The position numbers were made by a program, and so were the translations under genes. Shown piece by piece: positions 34,055-45,860 of a stretch of DNA of 64,000 bases (position 1 is its first letter; each line of letters opens with the position of its first letter). The stretch is taken from positions 2,604,001-2,668,000 of the forward strand of contig JAFEVB010000002.1 in NCBI GenBank assembly GCA_032629725.1, read 5' to 3'. This stretch comes from Gremmenia infestans (taxonomy: Eukaryota; Ascomycota; Leotiomycetes; Helotiales; Hamatocanthoscyphaceae). The notes beneath the pieces were generated by a model. It searched no databases, was not told the DNA's origin, and worked only from the letters and a program-made list of their open reading frames with translations.

Positions 34055-35050
34055 ATGCCTACGCAAGATCCAGCGCCTGCGAAGAGCGAGGAGGAAGATG
34101 AGGAGGATGATTATATGAATATGGTTATAGCAGAGCCTACGAAACCCAAGGAGAAGGAAACCTACACCCAACGCCGACTCCGCAAAGAAAGAGAATCCGA
34201 AGCCAAAGGTCGTGTCAAATCCAAAGCTGAAAGAGCAGCAGATGAAGCTGCAGCCCGTGAGGTAGCACTATCGAAGTCACTACTGGAAGACCCCGCTACG
34301 TCGTCCTCAAATAAGGGGTTGGCTATGATGGCTAAGATGGGATTTAAACCCGGTGTCGCTCTGGGCAGTAAGGACAATATTGGGGCGAGATTAGAGCCCG
34401 TGGGTATTAACATGAAGGAGGATAGGGGTGGCATTGGATTAGATACGGAGAAGAAGCGAAAATTTAGGGAAGAATATGAGAATGAGGGCAAGAGGGTCAA
34501 GGCCGAGGAAGGGGAATACAGGGAGCGAGTCAGGAGTGAGAGAGAAGAAGCTAGACATGAGGGGATGGTTGCTGCGGCTATGAGAATTGCTGAGCGCATG
34601 GATGGAGAGAAGGGAGAGGAGGCATTAAGTCGCAGTGAGGACAATGAGACTGATGCTAAGAAGCGGAAAATCTCTACCAAACCTCTGAAGCAGATCAATA
34701 TTTTATGGAGGGGCCTCATTCGCCAAAGGGAGGAGACAGAACGGGATCGGAGAATGAGGTACGATTTACACCAGAGTCTCTCGCGGCTACCAACTTATGA
34801 CGATCCGGACGAGGATAAAGAGGACAAGAGAGCGCTTGGCAAAGATGTAGTCCAGCACACCCTTGTGGAGGATCTCGAGGAGGAAGATCCAGAGCTCGAT
34901 GCTTTCAAAGCATTAGATCCAACAGAACGTCTCCACAAACTCGTTCTACATCTGCGAGAGGAGTATAATTACTGCTTTTTCTGCAAATACACATACCCAG
35001 ACAAGGAAATGGAGGGCTGCCCAGGTCTCACGGAAGAAGACCACGATTGA
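34055..35050 (+). CDS. G-patch protein, GPATCH11/CCDC75-like
   Basis: Single exon, 331 aa. It has an acidic N-terminus (EEEDEEDDYMNMVI), then a long basic/acidic coiled region (QRRLRKERESEAKGRVKSKA). A G-patch lies at about residues 88-129 (GLAMMAKMGFKPGVALG, then GARLEPVGINMKEDRGGIG). A second charged helix follows. The conserved C-terminal domain has the cysteines of CFFCKYTYPDKEMEGCPGL at about 307, 310 and 322. The G-patch plus this C-terminal Cys domain (DUF4187) defines GPATCH11. G-patches stimulate DEAH-box helicases in splicing or ribosome biogenesis, so a nuclear RNA role is likely. The stop at 35050 faces the PPR-like gene stop at 35180, only 129 bp away. Confidence 0.88.
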   Translation: MPTQDPAPAKSEEEDEEDDYMNMVIAEPTKPKEKETYTQRRLRKERESEAKGRVKSKAERAADEAAAREVALSKSLLEDPATSSSNKGLAMMAKMGFKPGVALGSKDNIGARLEPVGINMKEDRGGIGLDTEKKRKFREEYENEGKRVKAEEGEYRERVRSEREEARHEGMVAAAMRIAERMDGEKGEEALSRSEDNETDAKKRKISTKPLKQINILWRGLIRQREETERDRRMRYDLHQSLSRLPTYDDPDEDKEDKRALGKDVVQHTLVEDLEEEDPELDAFKALDPTERLHKLVLHLREEYNYCFFCKYTYPDKEMEGCPGLTEEDHD

Positions 35051-35179
35051 TGTTATTACCTTATTGACCTGGCGTTCGCAAATGATACCCTACCTGTTTA
35101 TTTTTATACTCCTTTCGTTGCATGTGAAATTATGATGGTATATGTATATTACATTGCTTTACATTGATTAGGTTTCTAT

Positions 35180-38024
35180 CTATTCTGACGCCTCAACTAC
35201 AGCGAGTCCATCCCATGGAACACATTCCGGAACCCCCATTGCTTCAGCCGCCCTTTTTGAAACCTCGAGAGAAGTCAATATCTCTCTCTTCTCAGGAGCT
35301 ATCTTTGATTGGAATGCGTGGCGAAGCAAATCCGACAATACCATCATGGCTTCATGCAGCTTCTCCTCTTCCGAGAGCTCTTCGAAAACGATCCCCTGCT
35401 CGAGCAATTCTTCAACGCGCTCCTGCCTGAACCTTTGCAGTATTTTTGTGACGTGTGCGTATCTTTCCTTCGTGAGTCTGTTGGTGACATTCAGTCGCCG
35501 TGATTTGTACCCAGCCTTGTTCGTCTGCCCGAGGCGAGTAAGCTGAAGTATGATGGTCCTTGCAGTCTGCTCGCCTGGAAATGTGTCAAAATGCTGTCGC
35601 AACGCTACTAAAGCAACCGCAGTTCCTGCCTGGTCCTCTGCTAAACCAAAAGCCAGAATAATCGCATCGTACAGCTCCCGTGGGACTTTTCCATCCTCCT
35701 TCAAACAAGCCTTGTATTTTATCATCTCCACGAATAGCTGGTGTGGGGTCGTGAATTTAGGCCGTTTGCCAAGCTGAACAGGGTCCAAGGATTGGCAGAG
35801 GAGGTTGTAGAGAATAGTAAATGTTTCGTAGTTGGGACGCACAGCTCCCGATTTTGTCAAGGAGAGATATGTGTTCCATGCCCATGCTGTTTTATGACTT
35901 CTGGAATCCATATTCAGGAGCTCGTTCATGAAGTCTGTGTTTGGTGGTATTTCCGCTTTCCTGAGAGTGTCGAAAAGGTCTAGAAGAGCCTGAGTTTTTT
36001 GTCGCGTCCTATATTGTCGGATGAGAATACAGAACGTTTCGATTGTAGCACGAGGAACGAGGCTTGGAGTTTTCTGGATGTGCTTCACGTCCGATTTATG
36101 AGCCATCAGAGGAACAGCTCGCAATGGGCTTTTCAACATGGAAAACTCCGTACGACTCTTGACAAATACTAGCCTAGTATTGACCATTTTCCAGGCCATA
36201 TCTTCAGCTAGGCTGATACTCTTCCCGCTTCCCTCACGGAATAAAGCACCGATAAGACCGTTCATGTGTCTGGCGTCTGGACATATGCCTATATCGGATG
36301 TGAATTGAAGGACCTTTTGGGCGGCGTCAAGTTGCCCTTCGCCGATGAGTTTCTTGAGCCAGCTTCCAAAAAAGAATTTATTTCTGAACTGTGATGGCAG
36401 TTCAGTTAGGGCAGCGGCCTTGTGAAGTTCCAGCTCTTTGTCACTGATACTAATGGACTTGAGGCCATCCTTAGCACCGGTAAGGGAAGAATAGAGTGAG
36501 GTCGAATCTTGCACCGTAACCATGTCCTCTGTCAGCATCATGTCCTTAAAGACACCACCGGCCAGATCCGGCCGGTTGGCTTCCAAAAAGCTCAAGGTGA
36601 GTATGTCGTAGTCGTTCATATCCAGCTGAGGACCTAGCCTGACTCTGAGCCTAATATAAAGTGCCCATGCCATCTGAACCCCAAAGACATTTCTAGAAAC
36701 AAGACAAGCTTGAATGATTGGTAGCAGTATTCGATAATCAGCGACGTCTTTTGTCTTTTTAAGGAGAACGCTCGCTATTTGCAGCGCTCGATCAAGTCGA
36801 TCCTGCCGACAGAATATGTTGACGCCTAGCTTCCAATATTCCTTTGCATTGTCGCTGCTGTGAATGTTCACTCCGAGCTTTTCCCATATACCAGCTGCAA
36901 TGTCCACATCACCTTGCACCAGCAAAGATTCAACATACAACAGGCATTGCTTTGCATCCATTTGGACCCCAACCTTGCAGATATCATCGCCAAGGTATTT
37001 GATATGCGCCATTCTGTCAACATCCTCGGATGCATCTGCATTTGATAGGATATCCCAAAGACCTGACCATATTTCCAAAGGGACCTTTCCTGGCCGCGAT
37101 ATAAGCGCACTTCTGCACTTTATATAGGCCGACCATATACTCTTGCGCAGCTTAGTAGTATGGCCCCCTCTAGCTGTAGCTTTGAGAAGATTCGCCTGCA
37201 ATGATTGGATATGATGTTGATAAACAGGAGGGAAGTCTTTGAGGCGGAGCGTTATCTCTATATCTGAACTCCCACCTGTAGAGTCTTTATGTGGGAATGC
37301 GGAGGACAACTGTTCTTCCGTTATTGCTGAAGATCTTAAAGATTTGGGTGGCATTTTAGGAGCCTCTCGATCAGTGCCTATGAAATGATTAGAATGCTAT
37401 CGGTGTGTAAAGACTTATGCCCTTACCGTCTCGAGAACCAAGCTTCATTGCCTCCCCCGATGCGATACCTCTGTTAATTCCTTGGACACCCTGTTCAGGA
37501 TCAAACAACAGCTCTCGAATTTGTCTGCGCCGTTCCTCATATGGCGATTCCCCATCTTCAGAGAGAACTTTGAGTTTTGTGATCAGAGCATCCAGCCGGT
37601 CAGTCTGCGTTGTCATGTCCCGAGTATCCTCATCATCGTAGATTCTACCTGTCATGGCATTTTCGATATCTTCAAGACCTCCGTCTTCTTCGACCGGGGG
37701 ATTGTTTCTCGTGGACCGCAGGTATTCCTTTTCCGTTTCTCCAAATCCAAACTGGGTGGCCAGTGACTCCATAAAAGCTTCCTCGTCGTCCTCCTTGGGC
37801 ATTTCTCTTCGTTCCCCATCTGGGGTCTCTTCGAAGTACTTGACTGTAGGTTCGATGTAGTCTTTTGGTGGCGAGGTAGCTGGTTTGACCCCTTTGAGAC
37901 GAGAAGCCGTTCTCACATTTCGAGAGAGCCAGGGAGGCTGTCGAGATGGATTTAATTTCGAGAGGCATGATCTGCATACGAAGCCACGCAGACTCGGAGC
38001 AAAAATCTGGTGCGGAGGCGGCAT
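35180..38024 (-). CDS. Mitochondrial PPR-like RNA-binding protein
   Basis: Exons in transcription order are 38024..37427 and 37377..35180 (931 aa). The N-terminus looks like a mitochondrial presequence (PSLRGFVCRSCLSKL and PPWLSRNVRTASRLKG, rich in Arg and Ser, no acidic residues for ~50 positions). An acidic linker follows. The main body is repeated helical pairs typical of pentatricopeptide/TPR-like fungal mitochondrial factors: SLLVQGDVDIAAGIWEKLGV, DRALQIASVLLKKTKDVADY, DARHMNGLIGALFREGSGKS and PPNTDFMNELLNMDSRSHK. No catalytic motif is seen. Known fungal relatives act in mitochondrial rRNA maturation or translation, but I cannot assign one. The start at 38024 is 121 bp from the divergent ORC3 start. 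Confidence 0.75.
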
Positions 38025-38145
38025 ATGCGTTGATGTGAATGGGTGTTCTTAGAAAGGTGAGCATTGAAACATTTTTTGTAGCCTTGTCGATTTCGCGACT
38101 CGACGCGTCTTCCCTTTCCACTTCAACCTCCACTTCCACCTTCAA

Positions 38146-40584
38146 ATGTCAGACGTTGGAGAAACCAACAGCCACACAGGCTTTGATACTATTGATCATC
38201 AGGTATGTTCTAGTAAAACATGCATTATATGTGCGAGCTAATTTTCCATAGCCGGCGTATATATATACTCCCAGTGGCACCAACGACGATGCACTGGAGC
38301 GGCCTACAAAACGACGGAAGGTGGCTAGGGGAAGGCCTTCCGTACTGCAGCCACACGATTCAGTAAACTCACTGGTATTCGAACCACTCTTAGGGGAAAT
38401 TGAGACCCTCGAGTGCGTACAACAACGCCAAGATCTTTTCCAGAAATGCTGGTCTGAGACCGATGCCCGAATTCAGGTTCGATCATGAACTCATGTCTAA
38501 AGAACATTGGCTAAGAATGCGTAGTCAATTCTCAATGAAGCAAACGAAGATACACTGGCAGAAGTAACCGCATTTGTGGATGGCCCAGGAGACATAAATC
38601 AGGAGTAAGTTTGGAATGGTTGACTTGCGAGGATTGGAATTAATGACTTTACAGTGATGATGAGAGAGTTCCTGCCAGCTTTATTGTGACTGGTCCAAAC
38701 ATTGCATCTCAGGACCTCCTTTTTAAACAGCTCTCTGCTCGACTGAAGGAAGAGATCAATGGACCTATTGTCACCTTGCGCTCCGGAGATGCTTCAAATA
38801 TGAAAGCTGTTCTCAAACAGCTCATTCGGGACGCTACAAACCAAAGATCAGAGGATGAAGAATTATCCCAGGAACGAAATGTAAGTGGGTATATTCAATT
38901 GAAGTTATGGAGCTCATTCAAGTAGGGCCGGAAATTGTTAAATTATGACCTGGAGATTCTGCAAAGCTATGTCAAGAAACATGGCAGTCAAAGGGTTGTG
39001 GTAGCATTCCAAGACAGTGAAGCTTTTGATACCAATCTAGTAGTTGATTTAGTCATCTTATTCAGGTAAGTACTACCAATGGTTTCGAACATTGTACAGT
39101 GCTGATTCATGCAGCTCGTGGATGGACCGCATCCCATTTACACTACTATTTGGTATTGCCACGTCGGTCGAACTCTTTCAGGAGCGGCTTCCTAGAGCTG
39201 CAAGTCGCTGTCTTTATGGGTTTAGATTTGATGTCGAGCAGACGAGCAGCATCTTGGAAAGAATATTTCAGAGCGCTGTAGCTAATTCAAAGGCCTCATT
39301 GAGGTTAGGGTCAGAGGTTGTTGCAAGTCTGATGGAACGCCAGCATGACCACGTACAAAGTGTGCAGTCATTTATTGTTGCATTGAAGGTAAATTCAAAA
39401 GACGCCTACTGCTTAATGTTCTCTGACAGATCTCTTAGTACGCATATATGTGCCACTTCTACGGAAACGCCTTGAGCATACTCACCGACCTGTCAACAAG
39501 ATCCCAATTGCTTTTGAAGCTTATGAAACCTTGTCATTTTGAAGCTATTCGAATGCTTCCATCGTTCCGTAAGCTGATTGAGTTGCGAGTGGAATCGCAG
39601 GAGTTGGATCGCGCTAGGGAGCTACTTCAGGATGATACAATCCTGGTCCAGGAAATCGAAGGCGCTCTCGAGTCCAAAGATGGAAATATCCTCCGTCTTT
39701 TGAGAGCTTTCCATGTGTTTGCAAGCGCTTTATCTGAGCCACCTAGTGGGATCGACCTGTACATGACGATATTTGAGGGTGCCCTTAGTAACTCGGATTA
39801 TCTTCAACGTGCCCTCGACTCTATCAAGCGGATGACGCCTAATGACCTGGTTGTCTTCATACAAAGAATCAAGGGCGCTATAGAGAATGGAAGCCATGAG
39901 CTGGATCTTGACGGATGGGCCGATGAAGACGAGGATTTGATCAGAGAACTTCGAGATGTGGAAATGAAAGCCGTTGGGCTTTCAGAAAACTCTGCAGATA
40001 CAGAAAAGTCGATCCGTAGTAGCGATGCTATTCATAGCAAAGGTCTCAGGACAACAGTCATTGCCCAGAGAGTGCAACTGAGCTACGAGAAATCAACCAT
40101 CACCGAAGCGGAGAAGGAGTTTATAAATCTCATTGATCACGTATCCAAACTGCTGGAGCAGTATTTCGCATTGGAAAACCCGAAGGATTTATTTCTCAAT
40201 GAATTGTGGCTCTGCGACTCTGCCGACTCATTCCTCGATGTCTTTGCGCCTCGACCTCGAGCCGCAATCGAGAATGCTCTTTCGGCACCCTACGAGTATC
40301 TCACTTGTGAGATAGGTGGATCTGAGGAAGGGTTGTCTTCAACACATCCACCGACAGCTATTATCTACCAAAGTTATCTTGAAGCGGGCTCTCTAATCAA
40401 TATGGCCGACCTGTGGACTACATTTCATGAAATTCTGTCTGGCAAAGAGGGAGATGAAGGTGACGAACGTGAGGCTCTAATGCAATTCTACAGAGCACTT
40501 GCAGACCTAAAGCTCGTTGGTATGGTGAAACAGAGCAAGAAGAAAGCAGATCATCTCGCTAAGGTAGCTTGGAAGGGTCTCTGA
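38146..40584 (+). CDS. orc3: Origin recognition complex subunit 3
   Basis: Seven exons: 38146..38202, 38252..38476, 38525..38604, 38655..38880, 38926..39065, 39115..39388 and 39439..40584 (715 aa). ORC3 binds replication origins as part of the six-subunit ORC. Diagnostic parts are FIVTGPNIASQDLLFKQL and VVVAFQDSEAFDTNLVVDLV with SSWMDRIPFTLLFGIATSVE (the AAA+-like core; the Walker A motif is degenerate, as expected for ORC3), FRFDVEQTSSILERIFQSAV, and a winged-helix C-terminus ending in MQFYRALADLKLVGMVKQSK. The last acceptor at 39437..39438 was chosen because the alternative CAG nine bases earlier leads straight into a TAG. It shares a 121-bp divergent promoter with the mitochondrial PPR-like gene. 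Confidence 0.92.
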
Positions 40585-40729
40585 ATGGCTAGAAAGCTCA
40601 CATCACATCATTGGTTCCTCACAAAGATGCACAAAGTACTTAAAATGGATGAAAGGGCTTTCTATTTTTCCAACGCAAGAATAAGATCAATTAATATGCT
40701 ACACGAACTCCTTAGCAGTCACCAGGACA

Positions 40730-41134
40730 TTAATTATACCACCGCAACTTTCGTTTCATCACCTCATCCTCATCTGTTGCCCTCGCCCTCCGTGCCTCGC
40801 GCTCAATGTCCTCCTCACTCCTCACAACCATGGGACTTTCACAGCCCCTAAGCCCAATAAATCTCCCTATGCGGCGGCGCTTCTGATCAAGAGTAGCATC
40901 ATTCCGCCACTCGATCTGTATAGGATACAGACCAGTCCATTTAGAGGGGGTGCGTTGATGGAAGTGGTGGGCTAGTTCATCACATTGCTCCGACGTCAGA
41001 AGATGGAAATTCAGGACTGTGAGCGGGAATGAAGGGTGGTGAGCACCGTTTGTGACTCGTACGAGGGGGCGGAGGGTGCGTGCCATCTGGGCGATTTTTG
41101 CTTCTAAGGCAGGGCTTTGGCGTGTGGAGAGCAT
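40730..41134 (-). CDS. Small conserved-looking hypothetical protein
   Basis: Single exon, 134 aa, with no recognised domain. The sequence has the mixed hydrophobic/charged content of a folded protein (SFPLTVLNFHLLTSEQCDEL, TGLYPIQIEWRN, RRRIGRFIGLRGCESPMV) and a basic, helical C-terminus (EEDIEREARRARATDEDEVM). The N-terminal segment MLSTRQSPALEAKIAQMART is Ser/Arg-containing with few acidic residues and could be a mitochondrial presequence, but this is uncertain. It is convergent with ORC3 (145 bp between stops). No intron is seen. Confidence 0.65.
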   Translation of the reverse strand: MLSTRQSPALEAKIAQMARTLRPLVRVTNGAHHPSFPLTVLNFHLLTSEQCDELAHHFHQRTPSKWTGLYPIQIEWRNDATLDQKRRRIGRFIGLRGCESPMVVRSEEDIEREARRARATDEDEVMKRKLRWYN

Positions 41135-41976
41135 AGTTGATAGGTGTGTTTGGTGAGTTGGAAGGGGGCGTGATGTGCTGGTGGGCTGAATGAAAAGATT
41201 TAATACTATGCTTGTTTGTTTAAATGGAAAGAAGGGGTGTGTGTTCTAGAGCTGCCAGCAGCGTGTGTTGGACGGAAGTAGAATGTACGAAGTGTATATA
41301 GAATCAATGGAAATGAAATTGAAGATGCTGGATGCTTGCAGGTCTTGGGAGCGCGCTTCTTGTATCAACTTGCAATGTCTTTGTGGTTTGACTTCCTTTA
41401 TCTTCGAAGCAAGTCTTGCTTTATCATGAAAATGCTCGTTGATAGGTATACTAGGAATCTTTATGGTTGTTTCTATATTAGGCTTGTCTTTCTTTGTTGC
41501 ATTTAAGGGACTCTCGATGTCTCATAGACTTTGGGGTTTGGAGACATTTTGGCGGAAGGATTCTGCCACAACACAAAGAGACTCAAGAGGTTAAAGACCT
41601 GGAAAAGCCAAGCTTGCTTATGGGACATAGATTGACAATAAGAGCCCCCTGCTTTGACATCGTTTGTGGATGAAGTGTCCAAAGATACTATGTCTTCACT
41701 CAGTCCCTGGAGCCATATTTAGGGAATTGAGCCGCACCACTCTCGAAACCAATGATTCGATAGAGCCAAACCTATTTAGAATGTCTCTGAGCACATAGCT
41801 CTTTATGGCACTTTGTATGTACAAAACTGGTAAACCGTAAGCAAAGGTTCGCATCTCTACCAGTACCTTGCATTACATTGCAACCAGTTTATTTTCGCCT
41901 GAACGCCACCATGCAAAATTATGTGTCTCTCGATGCTCTGTTTTACAGAAAAGCCCCCTACTTTTTGGAGAAGTTT
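41135..41976. other. Intergenic region
   Basis: 840 bases: the promoter of the small hypothetical gene and the 3' side of SEC66. No gene or repeat is recognised. Confidence 0.5.
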
Positions 41977-42769
41977 TCATTTCTTTCCCTTCTTCTTCCT
42001 GATGCTTGCGGTATTATTCGCACCATTGACCAAAACGGCGTCATCGTCGCTTCCACCCTTGCTTGGGGCCTCTAGTTCCTTCATAAACTGTGACTGGATA
42101 GATGCTCTTCGCCTCTCCCACCATTCTTTCTCTGCGGGTGCTTGGGATTGTATGTCTTGTAGCTTCTTTCGGAGCAATGTACCTGCAGCAATTTCATTTG
42201 CAGACTGGAAGATACTTTGGCCCCAGTTCGGGGTAAGAGCATTTGCCTATATAAGATTAGCATGCTTGTCTCGGTCTCGGTCTCCCTTATCTATAAGCTG
42301 AACACTGACCTCCGTAACTACGTCTCTAAGTTCCTCCTCCATTTCCTTCTCAGCCCTTTCGAATCGCTGCCAAAGGTCATCCCCTACACTGCCACGTTGC
42401 AAAAGCGTACTGCAGGCTTGCTTTGCGCTTCTGATCTGGATGATTCGGTGGATATCTTCAACAGCTCTACGTAATAGTGCAGCACGTATGATACTGTCTG
42501 GAACTGCTGGGGCCTTCTCTTTGCCTTCCTCAGGCTCAAGATGGAGTAACGAGAGGTAGATGTTTCTTTGCAGGTGCGGTGGGAACCATGGCGCAAGGTT
42601 GGCAGATTTGGCTATGGGGAAATTAGTCAAAGAACATTTTCTCAGTACGGGTGGAACACTCACCTGCTCTCCGTTTCCGCGACATGGAAGAGAATGTGAC
42701 GAGAGCGCCGAGGAGAACTGCAATGTAGGCAAAGGGGAGGGCGAGCCCCCACCAGTCAACTCCGAACAT
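41977..42769 (-). CDS. sec66: Sec66, subunit of the Sec63 post-translational translocation complex
   Basis: Exons in transcription order are 42769..42664, 42611..42310 and 42246..41977 (225 aa; the yeast protein is slightly shorter). A single N-terminal transmembrane helix (WWGLALPFAYIAVLLGALVT) is followed by a cytosolic domain. Family-typical segments are APWFPPHLQRNIYLSLLHLE, VPDSIIRAALLRRAVEDIHR and LTPNWGQSIFQSANEIAAG, with a Lys-rich C-terminus (RKKKGKK). It acts at the ER membrane with Sec62/Sec63/Sec72 to import proteins after translation. The splice phases (1 and 0) are consistent. Confidence 0.92.
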
Positions 42770-43231
42770 GGTCGTTGAGTACTTGATGTTCCAAGAGAAT
42801 TATGGGTTTGACCGGCGTAGTTTGAGGAAATGACAGTGTTGAAGTATATAGATGCTGCGTGAGGTTGGGGTGTGCTCTTTGTGTGCAGGAGATGTGTTCT
42901 TGTTCTTGATCTTATGATAATTCATTAGGTACTACTTGTCTGAAAGGCCAGCTAAGTATAATCTTCTAGCCACACCACACCTCAGCCACAAGTACAGGTT
43001 TATTGTGCGCTAAATATACTGCCGGCTACGACCGCCCTTGGGGCCCAAGGCTGAAATGAATTACGAACCACTCGATTTGGAGCTTGACTTGAGAGCTCTC
43101 TCCCTCCACCACTTTCCTCCTCCTTCGACACTGTTTTGCCCCTCTCACTTCTGGATCCGCATCCTCAATAAGAACCACCCACTGGCTGTGGGGCTTTTAC
43201 AGGAAGGCTACAAACCACCCTCGAAGCCAAT
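42770..43231. other. Divergent promoter SEC66/NPL4
   Basis: 462 bases between two divergent genes. A reading frame with ATG at about 43056 overlaps the NPL4 start codon in another frame and ends at 43286. It would be an overlapping uORF if transcription starts upstream of it. Confidence 0.5.
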
Positions 43232-45280
43232 ATGGCCATCACCTTGCGATTCCGTGGTCCCTCAGGAACTGTACGTTTGCAGGTAGAGGCAACAGACACT
43301 TTTGCGAAACTCGGCGAGAAACTACAAAAAGTTTTACCAGAGAACGTCGATTACAACACTCTGACCCTCTCGAATGCACCGGCTGGAGGAGATAGTAAGC
43401 GTTTAGTCGACATCCTCCCGCACAAGGTCTCTAAGATAGGCGTAAGGTGAGGTGAAGAGATCCGACTATTGCTTCTTCTGTATTTAACAATTTTGCAGTC
43501 ATGGCGACCTCATATTCATAAACTACAAGGAAGTAGATCCATTATCGAATGGCCACTCGAACGGCGCCGCGTCCGCATCTGCCTCCACCTCCACAAATCC
43601 CTTATTATCCTCCACCAACCGACTAAATGGCCAGGCCATACTTCCCACTGAAGATATACCCATCGAACCACTCCCAGTCACATCCCCATCTGAAAAGATC
43701 AAGAACCCCTGGGAAGTTGTCAAGCAGTCTGCTTTAGACGACCGGTTAGACAAGCAAAGTGGCAGGATACCTCGAAAGCGGGACCCTAGGATGTGCCAAC
43801 ATGGAGACAGGGGAAAATGTGATTACTGCACCGATTTAGACCCTTTCAACTCCGATTATCTGGCCGAGCGAAAGATCAAGAACCTCTCCTTCCATTCCTA
43901 TCTCCGCAAGATAAATTCCGCGACCAACAAGCCAGAGCAGGGCAGTTCATTCATGCCACCTCTTTCGGAGCCATATTACCGAGTCAAGAGAGATTGCCCG
44001 TCAGGTCATCCCCAGTGGCCAGAAGGAATCTGCACAAAATGCCAACCCAGTGCTATCACCCTACAACCGCAATCCTTTCGAATGGTTGACCACGTGGAAT
44101 TTGCCACACCCAGCATAATCGAGAATTTACTTAATTTCTGGAGATCATCAGGGGCACAACGTATGGGATATCTGTATGGAAGATATACTGAATACACCGA
44201 GGTTCCTTTGGGAGTCAAGGCTGTAGTAGAAGCTATCTACGAACCTCCTCAGGTTGACGAATTGGATGGTGTAACACTGAACGTTTGGGAGAACGAGCAA
44301 GAAGTTGACGAAGTTGCCAGGCTATGTGGCCTACAAAAGGTCGGTGTCATTTGGACTGACTTATTAGACTCCGGTGCTGGTGATGGAAGTGTTGTCTGCA
44401 AACGCCATATTGACAGTTACTACCTATCTTCACTCGAAATCGCCTTTGCCGCCCGTCTTCAAGCCCAACATCCAAAGCCTACAAAGTGGAGCGATACTGG
44501 AAGATTTGGTTCGAATTTTGTCACCTGTGTTGTGACCGGAGATGAATCTGGTCAAATTGCCATTTCCGCCTATCAAGTCTCAAATACTGCAGTGGAGATG
44601 GTCAGAGCTGATATTGTTGAGCCATCAGCTGACCCAGCCGTTATGATTGTCCGTAATGAAGAAGAGGACGACGGTTCTCAAAGCCGCACACGCTACATCC
44701 CGGAGGTCTTCTACCGAAGTATCAACGAATACGGTGCAAGTGTTCAAACAAACGCAAAGCCCTCATTCCCTGTTGAATACCTCCTAGTTACATTGACCCA
44801 TGGATTCCCCAGCGACCCCAAACCGCTCTTTATGGCGAATCCCCCAGGTTTCCCAATCGAGAATCGCGCTGTCATAGGTGTGGATCCCGGTCTCAAAGAT
44901 GTCGGCCAGCGCCTAGGAGTCGACAATAATGGTGAGATCAAGAAATCAGGCGAAGGCATTTTAGCAGTCTCTGATTTTCACCTTCTCACTTTCCTCCATG
45001 GCTGTGGCATCCTCAGTAAGGTGTGTTGCCTTCATTCCTCCCCTATTGAAATATGTTCCTAATGACACTACTCTCACAGGAGGAGGAAGCACTTCTCTGC
45101 CGTGTGGCAACGCAGCATGATCTCGCCGACGGCTACCAACTGCTATCTACGCCTGGTTGGGCAACGTTACTTGCAATCATACAATCGACTGGTGAGAGAC
45201 CCCCCAAACGGCCATCACCTTCTGAAAATGATGGCACAGAGCGTCTTGCTAAGAGGGTTGGCGGGGTAAGGCTAGAATAA
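43232..45280 (+). CDS. npl4: Npl4, Cdc48/p97 cofactor
   Basis: Exons are 43232..43446, 43499..45020 and 45080..45280 (645 aa). With Ufd1 it recruits ubiquitylated substrates to Cdc48 for ER-associated degradation and other extraction reactions. The N-terminal ubiquitin-like domain (MAITLRFRGPSGTVRLQVEA) is followed by a Ser/Ala-rich linker. The NPL4 zinc-finger region comes next (CQHGDRGKCDYC and CPSGHPQWPEGICTKC supply Cys/His ligands), then the MPN-like domain with DHVEFATPSIIENLLNFWRS and QRMGYLYGRYTEYTEVPLG. It lacks the JAMM metal-binding motif, as expected for Npl4. The conserved C-terminal domain includes SNFVTCVVTGDESGQIAISA and ends with SDFHLLTFLHGCGILSK. The neighbouring gene SEC66 also serves the ER. 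Confidence 0.96.
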
Positions 45281-45860
45281 GATATTAAAGACGATATTTC
45301 CATCTGATTTGATCTGAATGCTAGCTGGAACCTCGTGGATACATATAGGACCGGTATTTTGAACGCGCGAGATGAGATATGATATTTTCAAGGCTGGGGG
45401 GCATTGATACCGACTGAAATGGATGGATAGGCGGTAATATGTGGTGCATTTATGGCGCAGAATAGGCTAGACCATGTCTAGCTAGGTCAATTAGGCATTC
45501 ATGATACAAATACAAGGATTGCACAAGTATCAACTTAATAAACTATTTCTTTATTTTGTGATTGATTTGTTGTATTTACAAATGCGTAGTTATCGGAGCA
45601 GATGTCCTCCTGATCACACCTCGGCTCGTGCAAGATACAAAAAGCGGCCCAGCTTTTAATGTCCCACTCCGCCTGACACATTATAATTCGGTACCACTCT
45701 TTCCATCCACCACGAGAGCGCTTCGACAATGAGAAGGAAATTAAGACCACTTTTGAAATATACTCGAACTTCCATATGTTCTGGATGACGAATATCCACA
45801 CTAGAACGCCCGGAAAGAAGCGCAACTATACGAGGAAATAGCATCTAAGTCCGTAATTGT
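45281..45860. other. Convergent intergenic NPL4/carbamoyl-phosphate synthase
   Basis: 580 bases holding both 3' UTRs. The minus ORFs at 45535..45844 have no recognised content and lie immediately 3' of the synthase stop. Confidence 0.5.

Noticed and set aside
34162..34719. 185-codon minus-strand ORF
   Set aside because: Antisense shadow of the GPATCH11-like coding sequence.
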